64,000 bases of DNA from Pachyseris speciosa (lineage: Eukaryota; Cnidaria; Anthozoa; Scleractinia; Pachyseridae), in contig JAEMWC010000282.1 of NCBI GenBank assembly GCA_016490735.1, positions 570,001 through 634,000 on the forward strand, in the 5' to 3' direction. Positions 1 to 11,537 of the stretch are shown here, piece by piece. A program made the position numbers and the translations under genes. The stretch's first letter is position 1; each line of letters opens with the position of its first letter. Below the pieces are notes generated by a model. The model was given only the letters and a program-made list of their open reading frames with translations. It searched no databases and was not told the DNA's origin.

Positions 1-2688
1 ACAGCTATTCTGCAATCACGGCATATTCCTACCCAAAGCATGAATACTCAGAAATTAGTCAGAATCATGATTGTGCCCTTGACAGAAAATAAGAAAAGTA
101 TGTAAAGAGCTATGACCATGGCAATGAGTTACAAAACAACGCTGCATTACGAGATTGAGATAGTTATGATTAAATTCTCTCAATTCCAGGATTATTTGTG
201 AGAACGTTACGCTATCTAAGAAAAGTCCGTTGAGCCTATCTGTGCACCCAGAAATTACAGTTCTTTACGGTTATAGTAGTTAAAGTTGCGTGTCAATGCT
301 AGGGAACTATAGCACGTTTTTTTTTTCGCAGAAAAATAGTGTTGAAGGTAACATTTTAACTAAATTATTGCTCTCCAAAGCCAGGCTTTTTAAAAAACCG
401 CTTTTCGCTCCGTTGGCAGTAAGATGCAACTTCAAAATTTCAGCATACTGACCTTTCTCTATCATAAATTATCAAAACTGCGTAGACTTACCAGAACCAA
501 CAGGAATAAATATTCCCGTACGTTTAAGAATGGTCTTTGAAAGCGCCTTATTGATTCCACGGTCAGCCTTTCGCGATTTCCCATGGGTATGGCGCGATAA
601 TGATTCTGGCACGCGGCATCGTTGAGAACCTCTTCGCCACCCAATGCCTAAAGACGAGCGATGAGCAGGACAGATAGTCATCCTCGAAATCTCATCAGGG
701 ACAGTGAACGTTGATGTCCGCGCTAAGATCAAGTCGATCTCCGACTCAAAATCAGTTACGCCGACAGAGTGAGCGTGTGCAGAGATGTCTTTCCCACATG
801 AAAGTAAAGGGAGTATGAGAGTACCTTTTTCTTTTGGTCGACTTCTTTTATCCTGGGAGCACTGTCCCCCAACTATTCTCTGAAAAGAACACTTAATTTC
901 CATTCTTTTTAAGTTCAGTCTGAGAACATAATCTCAATTCCGCCGTTGTACAAAACTCAGTGATCATCTGTTTGTTTAAGAAATTTTCAATGTCGCGACG
1001 TTCATTATATCATTAGGACTAATTTGTTTTCTTTTGTGTTGAACGCTCCGGTTTTTTCGCTTTAAATTTGTTTTAATTGTTTCGTTCCTGCCCCTAAATC
1101 AGTTTACGTTTGTCCCTTTCAACATTTCCTCCATTGTATGCTTGTTTGTTTGTTTTTTTTTTCTTTTGTAATTGTTCGGTCTTCTTGCCTACTTGTCTGT
1201 CGGTATTTCCTCCTTGATCCTTCTTCATTCCTTTCGGTCTTTCTACCAAGCATTTGCTTTAAGTACTCTAGATCAAAAATAGTATGTTTTTTTTTTGACG
1301 AAACCAAACTATTTCCTTATCCGCAAAATATAACATCCCTCAAAGTTCCCACGTGTCCATTCATGCGGGTCTTCCTTAAAAGGCGTGTGACATGTCATTG
1401 CGTGACGTACAATACAAGCAAGGCATCTTTCGAACATGTTAGCACAGGACTCGGTAATTTTGCTCGTTTCGGCCTCTAAGATGGTTTGAATTTACCTGTT
1501 TACAAGCTCACTTGTACGTTGTAGAAGGATAGACGCTAGAACATGCTTGAGACTGTCAAGAATTGCGATGTTTCTACAAGAGCCCTCCAGGTATTCTTCA
1601 GATCTGTTATTCGTTCGGTAAACGCTGTTTAACGGAAGATTCAGAAGATGACAATTTTGAACAGAAAATAGGGTTAAAACCCCACCTACGGCCACTGGAT
1701 TTACAAGGTGAGCTTATGATATTGATTTTTAGTTAATTAATAGGATCAATAGTACTAAGATTTGCGTCGAATTTTGGGTTCGACAACAGAGACTCTAATT
1801 CGATTATTTGCAGTTGTTGACACCTCAAGGTGGCGATTTTCCCGAATTAGAGCGTGAATTTTTCGTGCAGTAATTAAAAGCGCCAAACTAATCTTTATAT
1901 CCTTAAAAAGAAGAACATTTCCGCTAATCACAACCGTAATCTCAAGTGATTCGGAGTTATACCGCATAGGTAAAATGTATCTCGAAAAAGTGCTCCAAAA
2001 TTAGATTTTATGATCATAAAATATTGCTGATTTTTAAAGACGCGCCGTGAATTCAAAACTAGACCTAAAATCCTGGTTTTTGGCTTAAATAATTTGTCAA
2101 TACCTCCCACACGATTATACAAATTGAACATAAGCGAACTTGCTTTTGTACTTTTGAGGAGTGAAGTTCTTGTGTTGTTACTCGGCGCACTTAATGCCCG
2201 CCATTTTGTAGCGGTCGGCATCCTGTACAGTTTTTGCAAATTTTCTGGAAAACAAAAGTAGATCTGAACCAAAGAAATATACCACGTTTATTAACTCATC
2301 ATGGGGTATCTCTGAGCGAAATATGAGGGAAGTCATTTTTTGGACCATGTGCCACCTCTCACTCGGTCACGAAAAAAAGGCTCTCTTAACAAGTTGATTC
2401 CGGTTCTTCTATAATAACCAGCATTCGGCTGGTGAACAAGTGATCAGTAATTTTCGGTACCGAGGAAATTCAACGTTAGTTTACTTTGAAATTCCAGGCT
2501 AAATAAAAGTTTTTGAATCTAACCGTTGGAATTATCTTGGGCAGTTACACGTTTACTGTAAAGCCTGCCTTTTGTTATATTTTTTTTAATTTAATGCCTT
2601 GTAATAAGGTAGTAAAAGAGTTATTACACTTTATCACTGATTAGTGTTACTTATGTCAATTTTACGATTGGAATAAAGTTGTTACCTG
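1..2688. other. No gene recognised; AT-rich intergenic sequence
   Basis: Reading both strands gives only short open frames (for example on the minus strand at 472-903 and 1928-2272) with no domain I recognise, no codon-like continuity and no clear splice structure. A homopolymer T run (309-317) and other T-rich stretches are present. It could be ordinary intergenic DNA or old, unrecognisable repeat. Confidence 0.5.
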
Positions 2689-2695
2689 ATTTGCG

Positions 2696-3319
2696 AAGAC
2701 ATCCACGTTGTACTCCAGGAGGGCTCGGAGGATAACAAGAGGACTACACGGTGCACCATTTGGCGTGGTCAGAGCGATCCAATAACTCACGCATGGGCAC
2801 AGCTTCTGATTTATGATTGTGGCGTGACTTGCAACCCATTCTTGGCTCGTTGAATTGCCGTATTGACTCGAATCCGGAAATTCGTCTGCATCATTGCTCC
2901 CCTCTTCCTCGACATGCGCCTTTTTTCCTGATTCGTTCTTTCTTTAGACTTTGCGAGCTAATGGCGCTGAAAAAGAATGCGACATTCTTCATGGCTGCGA
3001 AATAGACGAAACAAGCTATATTTTTCACTGAATCTGCATCAATTAATTCCACCCAAACAACGACAGAAAAGCTCAAAATTCTAAACAGCACACACATAAA
3101 CAAATCTTGCAGAGCTTTATCACAGGCATCTCTAGTTCGACACACGCCCTTCCACACATTTTCAAAACCTTCTTCCTGAACCTTGCAAGCACACTTTGCA
3201 CTGATGATACTACATTTTCCCAAAACTACCGGGCTCAAGTAGCACAACGCAGCGCTTTTTATCGTCCTGCTGTTTAGTTGACGGCATGGATAACGAGCCC
3301 TCTGCATCTTGAACGACAA
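2696..3319 (-). pseudogene. Copy A: truncated 5' exons of the SF3-helicase gene of a mobile element
   Basis: On the minus strand, a frame starting near 3307 encodes a Cys-rich segment (RYPCRQLNS, then a GKCSII..C.CKV..EG pattern) closely resembling that of the frame starting at 11537. A second exon follows after a splice acceptor (TTTTTCAG) at about 2967 and ends at a GTAACA donor at 2696. It contains YWIALTTPNGAP, identical to the same stretch of the 10915-11197 exon in the long copy. The second exon needs a one-base frame change near its AGGAAAAAAGG tract, and no helicase ORF follows downstream (below 2696). I infer a broken copy keeping only the 5' end of the helicase gene. The function of this N-terminal region is unknown; its cysteines could bind metal. 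Confidence 0.6.
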
Positions 3320-3432
3320 TGTAAGCCCTGAAACGTGTTTTTCTTTTATAGAGAGAAGACTTGTGAAGTTCCCAGGAATAATTATACCACAAAAAATGCA
3401 ATCAACACAAGACGTAGTTGTTTGTTTTAAAT

Positions 3433-3785
3433 GGCCAATTGTGACACGCTATCAGTTCGCAGGTGTTCTCCAGTGAAATTTCTAGGCGACTTTTCTTGCT
3501 ACGTAATTTTCATGTGAATGCCATTTTTCGTCGCACTGGTCAGCTATGAACAGCTCTTTCACAGCAACAATAAAGTAGGTAACGAAGCAACAGCGACATT
3601 TTTAATCAGCCATATTGTGACACGCAATCAGTTCTCAGACTATTTACAGCTACTTTAGTAGACGAATTTTCTCATCCGTTACTTTCCCGAATTTAATTTT
3701 TGCTATTAATATTTGAGCTGGTCAGCAATCAACAGCTATTTTACAGCAAATAATAAACTCGATTAACAAGCCTCAATGACGGTAA
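3433..3785. repeat. Two-unit tandem duplication (about 176 bp period) upstream of copy A
   Basis: The stretch with TTGTGACACGC near 3440 recurs near 3616, and both units continue with CTGGTCAGC and ACAGCAA blocks. It lies just upstream of exon 1 of copy A, the same position as the two-unit duplication at 11535-11955 in the long copy. This suggests a conserved promoter or right-end module of the element (inference). Confidence 0.7.
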
Positions 3786-4227
3786 ATTCGTTTGAGAGGG
3801 ATTTAGGAAATACTGTCTACACATGGTCCCAGTAGGGGCTAACAACAACATCAACCAGAACTAATGGGCAAGCGAAAAGAGTTGAGAAAATATCATATAC
3901 AGCGGCGTGTTTTCATCGTGTATTACACAATTATCACGACTCATGTTAAAAAAAAACGAACAAGAATAAATGAACTGAGACAGTTCTCATCTTGATGTTG
4001 GGGAAGGTGGAAAAGAGACGTGAAAGTGTCACTGATTTTTGAAGAAAGATGTAACGTCTTCTATGTCACCGCAAATGTAGGATGTGATTCAATAAAAACA
4101 GTTGAAACAGAATATAGAAACCAGAGATAACTAAAATCTTGTATTTCAAAGCCAATCAATGAAAGCGCAAAGTGTTATGGTTAAGTTTTACAGAGAGATA
4201 TCAAAATTAATCTGAACGTTTTCACAA

Positions 4228-4780
4228 AATCCGTGAAATCCGTTCTTTCCGGCGTGACTAGAAGAAAGTTTCATCCAACGTCCTCCCAGTACTGGAAGTT
4301 TCTATTGAAGGTTTTTCCTAATTATGGCGGAAAGGACGGATTTTAGGGTAGGGCTGCACCTCTTTAAAACCTCTAATTTCACTGGATCTTTATCAGTTGC
4401 ACTTCTATTGTTTTATGGCTAGTTTCCACTGTTTTAATTCTTTGTTTATTGTTGTTTTGAACCAATCTTGTGAGGTGTTGCAAATGGTGCAGGTCGCCCC
4501 GGATTTTACGGAATTTGCGGACTTTTAAGTTTGATTTTAAACCTCTCTTTAAAACTGTAAGTATAATATAAATAATATATTATAATATATTAATAATAAT
4601 ATTTTACTGACAGTTTTAAAGAGAAGAATTAAATAAAACAAATTAAAAACAAATCCGCGAAATCCGTCCTTTCCGCCATTATTATGAAAAAACATTCCGT
4701 GGAAACTTCTAGTGCTGATGAGCAGTTAAGTTAACCTTTTTACTAAACACAGCGGAAAAGACGGATTTCACGGATTTTGA
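4228..4780. repeat. ATCCGT palindromic repeats, right end of copy A
   Basis: Two inverted repeats are visible. Arms 4228-4253 and 4326-4344 pair through ATCCGTTCTTTCCGG versus GGCGGAAAGGACGGAT. Arms 4651-4678 and 4750-4778 pair through AAATCCGCGAAATCCGTC versus a GACGGATTTCACGGATTT arm. An AT-rich hairpin sits between them (4546-4625, CTCTTTAAAACTGT against its complement). The motifs match those in the 12.0-13.6 kb array. Confidence 0.7.
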
Positions 4781-5219
4781 AACATTGATAGATTTAACTT
4801 AGTCATTTCCTTCTATATCTCAGTCAAGTGCCTGCTTCTGAGAGAACAGTTTGGACTGTTTACCTTTAATTGTTCAACTTTGTTTCAAAATCCAACAACG
4901 TTGACGTCTTTTTCCATTTTATATTGATTGGAAAATTGCAGTTCAACTTCTAAATCCCTTTACGCGATGAATCAACAATGGCGCGATATAATATCTAAGA
5001 CTTAAATAGATTTAACGCAATGTAGCAAAAGGAATGGGGACATTTGGGAAACGATCTCCTACGTTTCCCAAAATTTTTACTGCCGGATTTGAACATGTTC
5101 TAGCATGATTTTGTCGATGAAATTTTGGCTGTTGTATGCTTTCAGCATGGAGATTCTTAAAACGCCTTAGTATGTTTTTGTCATCCCTTAAGTGGCGTTT
5201 TTATTACATTTTATTTTTG

Positions 5220-5995
5220 AGCACTGTTCCCGTTTTTGCTTTGGGAACGTTCCCATCATGGGACGATTGTTCCTATTTGAAGTGGTCCTTTTAGCATCAA
5301 AAGGAACAAACTGCTGTGAAAAATAGGAACAAAGTGTTCATTTAGAGCTAAAAAGAACCTTTTGTTCCGCATTTTTAACATTGAAAGGAACGTTTTGTTC
5401 TTCAAATGAGTGACTTAGGAACAAGTGTTCCCTATGGTATTGTTCCTCTTTTAATCATTTTGGTCCTTTTTATGCAGTTGAGGAACAATTGAAGAGGCTA
5501 GTGGAAAACCCTCCTAAGTAACTATTTAGGTCAAAAAATTTTTTTGTCAAAAGTGCCTATTTTTTGCATATGGCCTTCAATTTACTTACTTAACAATGCC
5601 TTGCTATTTTTTTCACCAATTTAAATAAGTAAAATATAAATATAAATAAATAAGTAAATTGAAGGTCATATGCAAAAAATCAGGCACTTTTCTATCTAAA
5701 CTTTTTCCTATTAATGCGTTCCCTTTTGGAGTAGCTGTTCCTTTATGCTGGCGTGAGGAACTTTCGTTCCCAAATGCTTACGTTCCTTTTTCTTGTAAAG
5801 GAACGTTTGTTCCTTTCTTTCGTCGTTCCTGCTTTGAAAATTGGTTCCTTTTCGTTCATTTGAGGAACAATTGTTCCCATTAATGGTTCCGTTTTGAATG
5901 AAATGTTCCTTTTTATGGGCACGTGGAACAGTTTGTTCCTAAACATCAGTTCCTATTTGTGCACGATGGTTCCTATTTAGAAAACGGCAGTTCCT
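5220..5995. repeat. Dense cluster of GTTCC / GGAAC words
   Basis: About 30 occurrences of GTTCC or its complement GGAAC fall in under 800 bp, often as close inverted pairs (GGAACGTTCC, GGAACAATTGTTCC, GGAACAGTTTGTTCC), mostly followed by T-rich spacers. The cluster stops shortly before the start of the C2H2/tyrosine-recombinase frame. It could be a protein-binding array, promoter or element end; no function is proven. Confidence 0.7.
5550..5690. repeat. 42-bp inverted repeat inside the GTTCC cluster
   Basis: Arms 5550-5591 and 5649-5690 are near-perfect complements (AAAGTGCC..TTTTTTGCATATG..CTTCAATTTACTTA), separated by a 57-bp AT-rich loop. This is consistent with a small foldback element or a structural site. 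Confidence 0.8.
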
Positions 5996-6301
5996 TTGTG
6001 CATGTTGTTCAACAGAAACATTCTTCTCTTCTTGCCATCTTGTCAGTTTATTGCTTTTAAAATGGTAAAACGTTTGGTGTATAGTTTTAAGCTGGAAAAA
6101 ACTCGAAACACAGTCCATAACATATTTTAAAAGACATTTCGAGGCGCTTATTGACTTGTCCGGACAAGGTTGAACATAATCGCACCACACACTGCCACGC
6201 CTGAGCAAACGGGCGCACAAAGCAGCCATTCTTTTTTTTCCGTCGCCTTTGTAGTTTGTTCACAATTTATGCAAGTGGAACAAACTGTGTGAATCACACA
6301 G

Positions 6302-8005
6302 ATGTCAGAGATGAACAAGAAAGGCAAGGTTGACTGGTCGAAAATCGATGGCTCATCACCGAAACCGAAACGGCTTCACTTGGAAAAAGACGAAACAGAT
6401 AGCTTGTATCACTGTCCAATACAAGTGTGTGATCACGATGGATTTAAAAGTCAACGCGGTTGCAGGAAACACGTGAACACCAAGCACAGTTGGTTCTTGT
6501 TCTTTGACGAAAAGCCCGTTGCAAGTACCAAAGAACTTGCCGATGACGATAAAGCAGCGAGCGAAATCGCAAAACCACCCGCCAGAGTATTGCCATCATT
6601 TTCGGTTTGCAGCCAAATAGGCGAATCATTCACGAAATGGTTGACTGGAAGTGGCGGTGGTTGCAAGAAAGATCGCGCAGCTCAGCAGATTGTCAAGAGG
6701 TGTTTCAAATTTCTCAAATTTTGCTGCGAAGACGAGGAGGAATTGAGTTTTGAAGTGCTGGACTTCAGCCTGTGTTCTCACAGTCTGTTATTCAAGTTTA
6801 TCGATCACTTGCAGGACGAATGCAAGCTAGGACACGGTGGACGATTGGGCTACATTGACGCCATCTCTGAAATGATCGACTTCAGAAAAATAAATGGCGC
6901 CTCTGACGCAGTTCTCCGAAACATGTCATCGACAGAATTGTACCTGAAAAGACCTCGCAAGACGGTGGCAAAGATGATGAGATTGTAGTGGACACAAGAT
7001 CTAGACATTGAAACTCTGGATGCTAGGGGGCACTGGGCAACCCTGGAAGAACTGTTAGAAGTGGTGACGTTTCATTTGCCTCGTTACGAAAACACCGTGA
7101 AGACGTGCAAGACAAGTCCGGGTCAAGTCAACCCGTCGGACTTAACATTTGCCACGAAATTTGTAGCGGTGTATTTGTTCATCAAGGTGAAGGGGTCTCG
7201 CCCTATGACTTATCAGTACTTGACAGTCGACATGGTTAAGACAGCCAAGGAGAACGGGGGATTTATCGACCAGAAAAAGTTCAAGACTGCTGGCAAGTAC
7301 GGATTTGACTCGTTGATTCTGACCGACGCAAGCATGCAGGTGCACGATGGCTACATCGATTTCGTAAGACCATTGCTGAAACCCCAGTGCAAGTTCGTTC
7401 TGGTGACGAGAAATGGGGGCCAACACAGCAAATTGGGCGATGTCATGAGCAAACTAGTCTTTGACGCAATCGGAAAGTACATTCACCCGATGCGCTATCG
7501 CCAAATCGTCGAAACCCAAAGCCTCAATCAGCTCACTAGCAAAGAGCAAAGGATTTTGTCGGAAGATCAGAAACACAGCTCAGCCGTCGCCAAAGTTCAC
7601 TATCAAAAGCAGAGGTCGCGCGAAGTTGCTGCGAAGGCTCACGAGTGTCTGCAAAAGCTACAAGGTGCTAAAGGCTCCGAACTGGATAAGGAGGTGAATA
7701 CGAGATTTCGCGATTCAACGTCAAGTTCTGCGGCACTGGCTGAAAGCGCAGAATCGAAAAGCGTGGTGCCCGCTGAGAGGAATGCCCCACCGACAAACCC
7801 ATTGCGAATCCAAAGAAGTCAGCGCAGGGCGTTGAAATTTACAGCATACTAGGACGAGTTTCTCAAGGAAGGCATTGCTAAGCACGGATTTGGACAATGG
7901 ACCGCTATTTTGAGAGATCCCGAGTACACGTTTCAAGAGGGCAGAACGGCAGACTCTCTAAAGAAAAGGGCGGGAGGGTCATGCAGGGTCATGCACCTGA
8001 ACTGA
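6302..8005 (+). pseudogene. C2H2 zinc finger / tyrosine recombinase / Myb-SANT-like protein of a mobile element, two in-frame stops
   Basis: One reading frame runs from the ATG at 6302 to the stop at 8003-8005, interrupted only by TAG at 6986-6988 and TAG at 7850-7852. Seen in order: a basic N-terminus, a C-x4-C-x13-H-x4-H zinc finger (about residues 38-62), an alpha-helical SAM-like stretch, then a tyrosine-recombinase-like catalytic region. That region has an Arg in KGSRPMTYQ, an H-x-x-R box in IHPMRYRQIVET (H at about 7484) and a candidate nucleophile Tyr in KVHYQK. After the second stop a Myb/SANT-like segment reads EGIAKHGFGQW with a following RTADSLKKR. Known of the family: such enzymes cut and rejoin DNA through Arg, His and Tyr. 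Inferred: it moves or resolves the element. The stops suggest recent inactivation, the second probably replacing the first Trp of the Myb repeat. It is convergent with the SF3 helicase gene, 277 bp apart. Confidence 0.75.
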
Positions 8006-8282
8006 ACACTTTTTCTAAACGCCGAGATAAGTTGTTTTTGGCATATCTACTACTAAGAAAGCTTGTCGTGCTTCCTCGTTAAAGTAAAAACCAACAGCAG
8101 TCATTGATTAAGCAAAATGCTTGCCATTCATTGAACTGAACTGCCACAGAACTATAATGATGTTTCTCTTACAAATTAAAGCGTGAGTTTAATGAATGTA
8201 ATATATTATGTACTCTCTAAAGAAAAGGGCTGGACTCAAATTTTATTAGCCAAAATAAACTATAACTAAGCCTTAAACGAGA

Positions 8283-10648
8283 TCATTTTTGACTGAAAAA
8301 ATACTTCGTTATAGTGTTCTGAGCCTTTCTGTGTCCGGGCTGACTGCTGGCGGGTCTCTTTCTCTTCCTAGTGGAACTCTCTCTGAGCATTGCTTCTGAT
8401 AGTGCGCAGTCGTCGTTTTCGCGGAACTGTCTACAGTGGCCACTCGTAATCGGCACGGGGGTCATGAACATTGCTTCTTCGTCACTGTTCTTTTCAGCTT
8501 CGGGGGAAGCTGGCGAAACTTCCTCTAGGGTACCTTGCGATGATTCTCCGAGATCATGGATAGTCGGCAATGTCTGGACCAGATTGGTTACCAGATGTCT
8601 GTCTTCTTTCTTTAGCAGACCTTCAGCACAACACCATCGTCTCCTTGCTTCTAACGCAAAATCGCACTTTATGGTACCCAAGTTTTCATGATGGTTCTTG
8701 AGTTTGTCTTGCAGCACCTCTCTGTATGCGTCCATCGACGCCCTAGTTTCTCGATCCAACACTGCTGAAAGGGTTAGGTTGCACTGGTATAGGTCCCTCT
8801 CGGTCGCTTGTAGCCACGGTGACTCAAACGCCTTTTTCGCTCGCTCTCACTTGGCCACCAGTTCTTCTCGCCGAGCCTGCGCGTTGGCTACCTCCAAGTC
8901 GCGCCGTATTGGCGTAGGCAGGGGATCTGAACTATCTCTGGAAAGCAATTCCACATGCTCCTCTGTGACGCCTCTGGACAAAAGGTTCTGCCATCTGTCT
9001 TGATACATTCGCTCTTCAAACTCCTTCGCTGCCTGGACCTCCTTAAGCCGTGCCTGCAACATTTGAGATAATTGGCGGTAACGAAGAGACATTGGCGAAC
9101 ACTGCTCGAGCGATCTCTCCAACACAGCAACCATTTCATCCTGGTCTAAAGCGAGACGTTCTTCTTGGGTGATCTCTCGTGGGACTTCTCTGTCTTCTCT
9201 CGTGGAGTTTTCGCCACCGTTTTCTTCAGTGGTGCTTGCCAACGTATCAGCCAACGAAAAACTTCTGAGGGCGTCTTTCTCAAGCTCTGGCAGTGAACCA
9301 TCGAAATTAGCCGCTTGGTCTTCGTCACTGACCCCCGTGTCGTCTGATTCATCGTCATTATTTACCTGGCGCGCCTTTTCTGCCGCCCACACCACGCAGT
9401 GCATTGGGTTTTTTCTCAACCATCCTGCAGGTTCTGGCAGGCTCTTAAATGTATAATGTCGAAGTCGTCTGTCCATGGCTGGTTGGTCTTCGGGCTTGAA
9501 CTGCAATTTCTGTTGGGCAGTTAGTAACATGGGGCATCGGTTGATGAATGATTTGGCTGTCTGGTACTTTACATCGGCTGCTGTGTAGCCCCCCTGAGTC
9601 AATATCTTCCAGTCATCTATTTCCATAGTCGAGATGGATGCTTCGTCAATAAAAATGACTTCGGTGGTTTTATTGATCATTGCTTTGTTAAAAGCTCTCT
9701 GTTTCGTAACGGTTGCAATGTTGGAGTGGTGGATGAGTCCAAGGACTGGTTGAAAGAGACTAGTCTTCCCGCTATTTGCGTCCCCGATTAGACACGGAAC
9801 TTTGTCTTTGTGACGTTTCTGATTAAAGTGTAGTAACTTTAGAAAGTCGTCGCAGAACTCACTGATGTCGCTCTCCGTTAGGCTGTTTTCTAGGATTTCC
9901 CTGAAGTACTTAGGATCTGCATTTCGTTGAGGATCGTACTTTGAGAAAGCACGTGGCGTGACCAGGCCAATTTTTTCTTCTGGAATGGGACTTTCCAAAA
10001 AGCGCCTTTCTTTAATGGACCAGCAGTGGCCAGCATTCACTTCAATGAGGTTGTAGTCGACCCTAATTGGACGTATGACTTCGCAATCTGGATTGGCAAG
10101 AATGTCGATTACTCTTCTCATGTTCTTTAACAACCTCCGCTTGAAAGATTCGTTCGACGCAAGGCAATTTACAAATGCACTGACCTCGCATTTGTAGCCG
10201 TATGTGTACTTCGCTTCGGATTTCTTCTTGTAAATCTTGCCTCGGAACAGTGCATACTCCAATTTCTTCATGGCGATACCAATGTCGTTTATTAGGACAG
10301 TCAAATGATCTGATAGTCGTGCGTCGTCATCTACTTTTGTAGTTCCCTGGCTTTCATCGTGAAATCCCAAAACATCAATCGTTAGCTTTGCATCTAGAAG
10401 TTTGGCGATAGCTTGTTGTAGCGTGGAACTATAAGACGGATTTATGAGACAACATCTAACAACGTTCTCTGTACCGCAATCGCCGTCGAATTCAAAATCA
10501 CCAAACAAACACTCCATTTCTCGCTGGAAGCATTTCTCATAGGAATCATTTCCTAGCTCTTGAATCATAGGATTCTGGTGATCTTTTAAGACTTGGAACA
10601 GTTCTTTCATGGCAGTAGCTTCTTTGCCTTCGTAGCATGGTACCTAGC
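8283..10648 (-). pseudogene. Superfamily 3 helicase of a mobile element with C-terminal PIP-box-like motif; one in-frame stop
   Basis: The minus-strand frame from the ATG at 10610 stays open to 8283 except for a single TGA at 8847-8849 (775 codons in all). Upstream a TTTTTGCTAG acceptor at about 10649 suggests the exon begins slightly earlier. Residues 276-284 GDANSGKTS form Walker A, 317-324 EVIFIDEA Walker B, 340-355 a GGYTAADVKYQTAKSF B'-like loop, 358-366 RCPMLLTAQ motif C, and 379-386 MDRRLRHY the arginine-finger region. This is the order seen in SF3 initiator helicases (papillomavirus E1, parvovirus NS1/Rep). The usual motif C Asn is Gln here. An acidic, coiled-coil-like tail follows, ending in QNTITKYF near the C-terminus, which fits the PCNA-binding pattern Q-x-x-I-x-x-aromatic-aromatic. 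Inferred role: hexameric unwinding at the element's own origin, coupled to host PCNA. The TGA may be a decayed CGA codon. Confidence 0.8.
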
Positions 10649-10659
10649 AAAAACAAGTA

Positions 10660-10752
10660 GTACCTGATCAACTTGAGATTGTAGTAAAGTTGATATGCTC
10701 CAGTCCAATTCGTATGATAGTTTCTCGGACTACTTTTAGCCAGAAGAGCCAA
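10660..10752 (-). CDS. Short coding-like segment preceding the SF3 helicase exon
   Basis: Minus-strand translation gives a protein-like stretch (ALLAKSSPRNYHTNWTG, then AYQLYYNLKLI) directly before the helicase exon. Joining it to that exon needs a frame change or an implausibly short 20-bp intron (GTACTA...GCTAG), so it may be an extra exon whose donor has decayed, or part of the main exon with an indel. No domain recognised. Confidence 0.4.
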
Positions 10753-10914
10753 AAACTTGCCTAACGCTTCGAAGATATTTCATGTAATTTCAAAAGCACT
10801 GGTTTTGTTTACTGCGGTAGAACTTACGCACGGTGTTGTCAATTTTTTTTTTATAAAATATGTATCTGGTCCTTTTTTTGAGAGTTTTTATGTATATAAT
10901 AAATATTGGTGTAC

Positions 10915-11197
10915 CTGTTTTGCTGTGGTGTCCACATCACAATCCAGTAGTGCACGGTGAATGGTAAGAGGGTTAGCAGGGGCACCATTTGGGGTTGTCA
11001 ATGCTATCCAGTATTCAACAGACGGACGTAATTTGTCGTTTATTACTGTAGGGTGGTTCAAAATCCATTCTTGTGTAGAACTACTGGCAGCTTGGCTCGG
11101 GGTTAATACTTCGTCGACGTTCTCATCGCTGTCTTCACCATCGTTGTTTGATGCTTTTTTCCCTTTGCTCTTCTTGCGTCCTTGTGCACTTATTGCA
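10915..11197 (-). CDS. Internal exon of the SF3-helicase gene (N-terminal region)
   Basis: Open on the minus strand between a TTTCTTTAG acceptor (11198) and a CAAAACAG/GTACAC donor (10915/10914). It encodes a basic Lys-rich start (GRKKSKGKK), an acidic stretch, then QEW..NHPT.IN..L.PSVEYWIALTTPNGAP, followed by a leucine-rich tail. The last block is shared with the truncated copy at 2696-2966, which supports real coding. Function unknown; position suggests an origin-binding or regulatory domain ahead of the helicase. Confidence 0.6.
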
Positions 11198-11329
11198 CTA
11201 AAGAAAAATGCGACGTTTTTAATATCTAGGCAAATTAAGAGAAAAACGATCAGAATAGTCATTCAGCGACAACTTTATATCATGAACTGACAAGCTAAGA
11301 CATAAGCAAGATCGTAGTTCAAAGGAAAT

Positions 11330-11537
11330 ACTCACCACTTATTGCTATGTCACAAGTCTCTCTTTTCGAACACACGTCACCCCATGCGGTCTGTAAACCT
11401 TCTTCGCTGACTTTGCAAATACATTGTGCTCTGATAATGCTACATTTTCCCGATATTATAGGGCTTATGTAACACAGTGCTACACTTCTTATAGCCTGGC
11501 TGTTCAGTTGCCGATATGGATATCGTGTTCTGTTCAT
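11330..11537 (-). CDS. First exon of the SF3-helicase gene (Cys-rich N-terminus)
   Basis: ATG at 11537 on the minus strand opens a Cys-rich segment (RYPYRQLNSQAIRSVALC, then GKCSIIRAQCICKV and a VCSKRETCD motif) that aligns along its length with the exon at 3307 in copy A. A strong GTGAGT donor lies near 11334. The exact joining phase to the next exon could not be settled. The paired cysteines could form a metal-binding fold (inference). Confidence 0.55.

Noticed and set aside
472..903. Minus-strand frame ending PVGSGKST, like a P-loop
   Set aside because: The spacing from the required Gly/Ala does not fit Walker A and no other helicase motif surrounds it.
9169..9456. Plus-strand frames over 8371-9456
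   Set aside because: Shadows of the minus-strand helicase gene.
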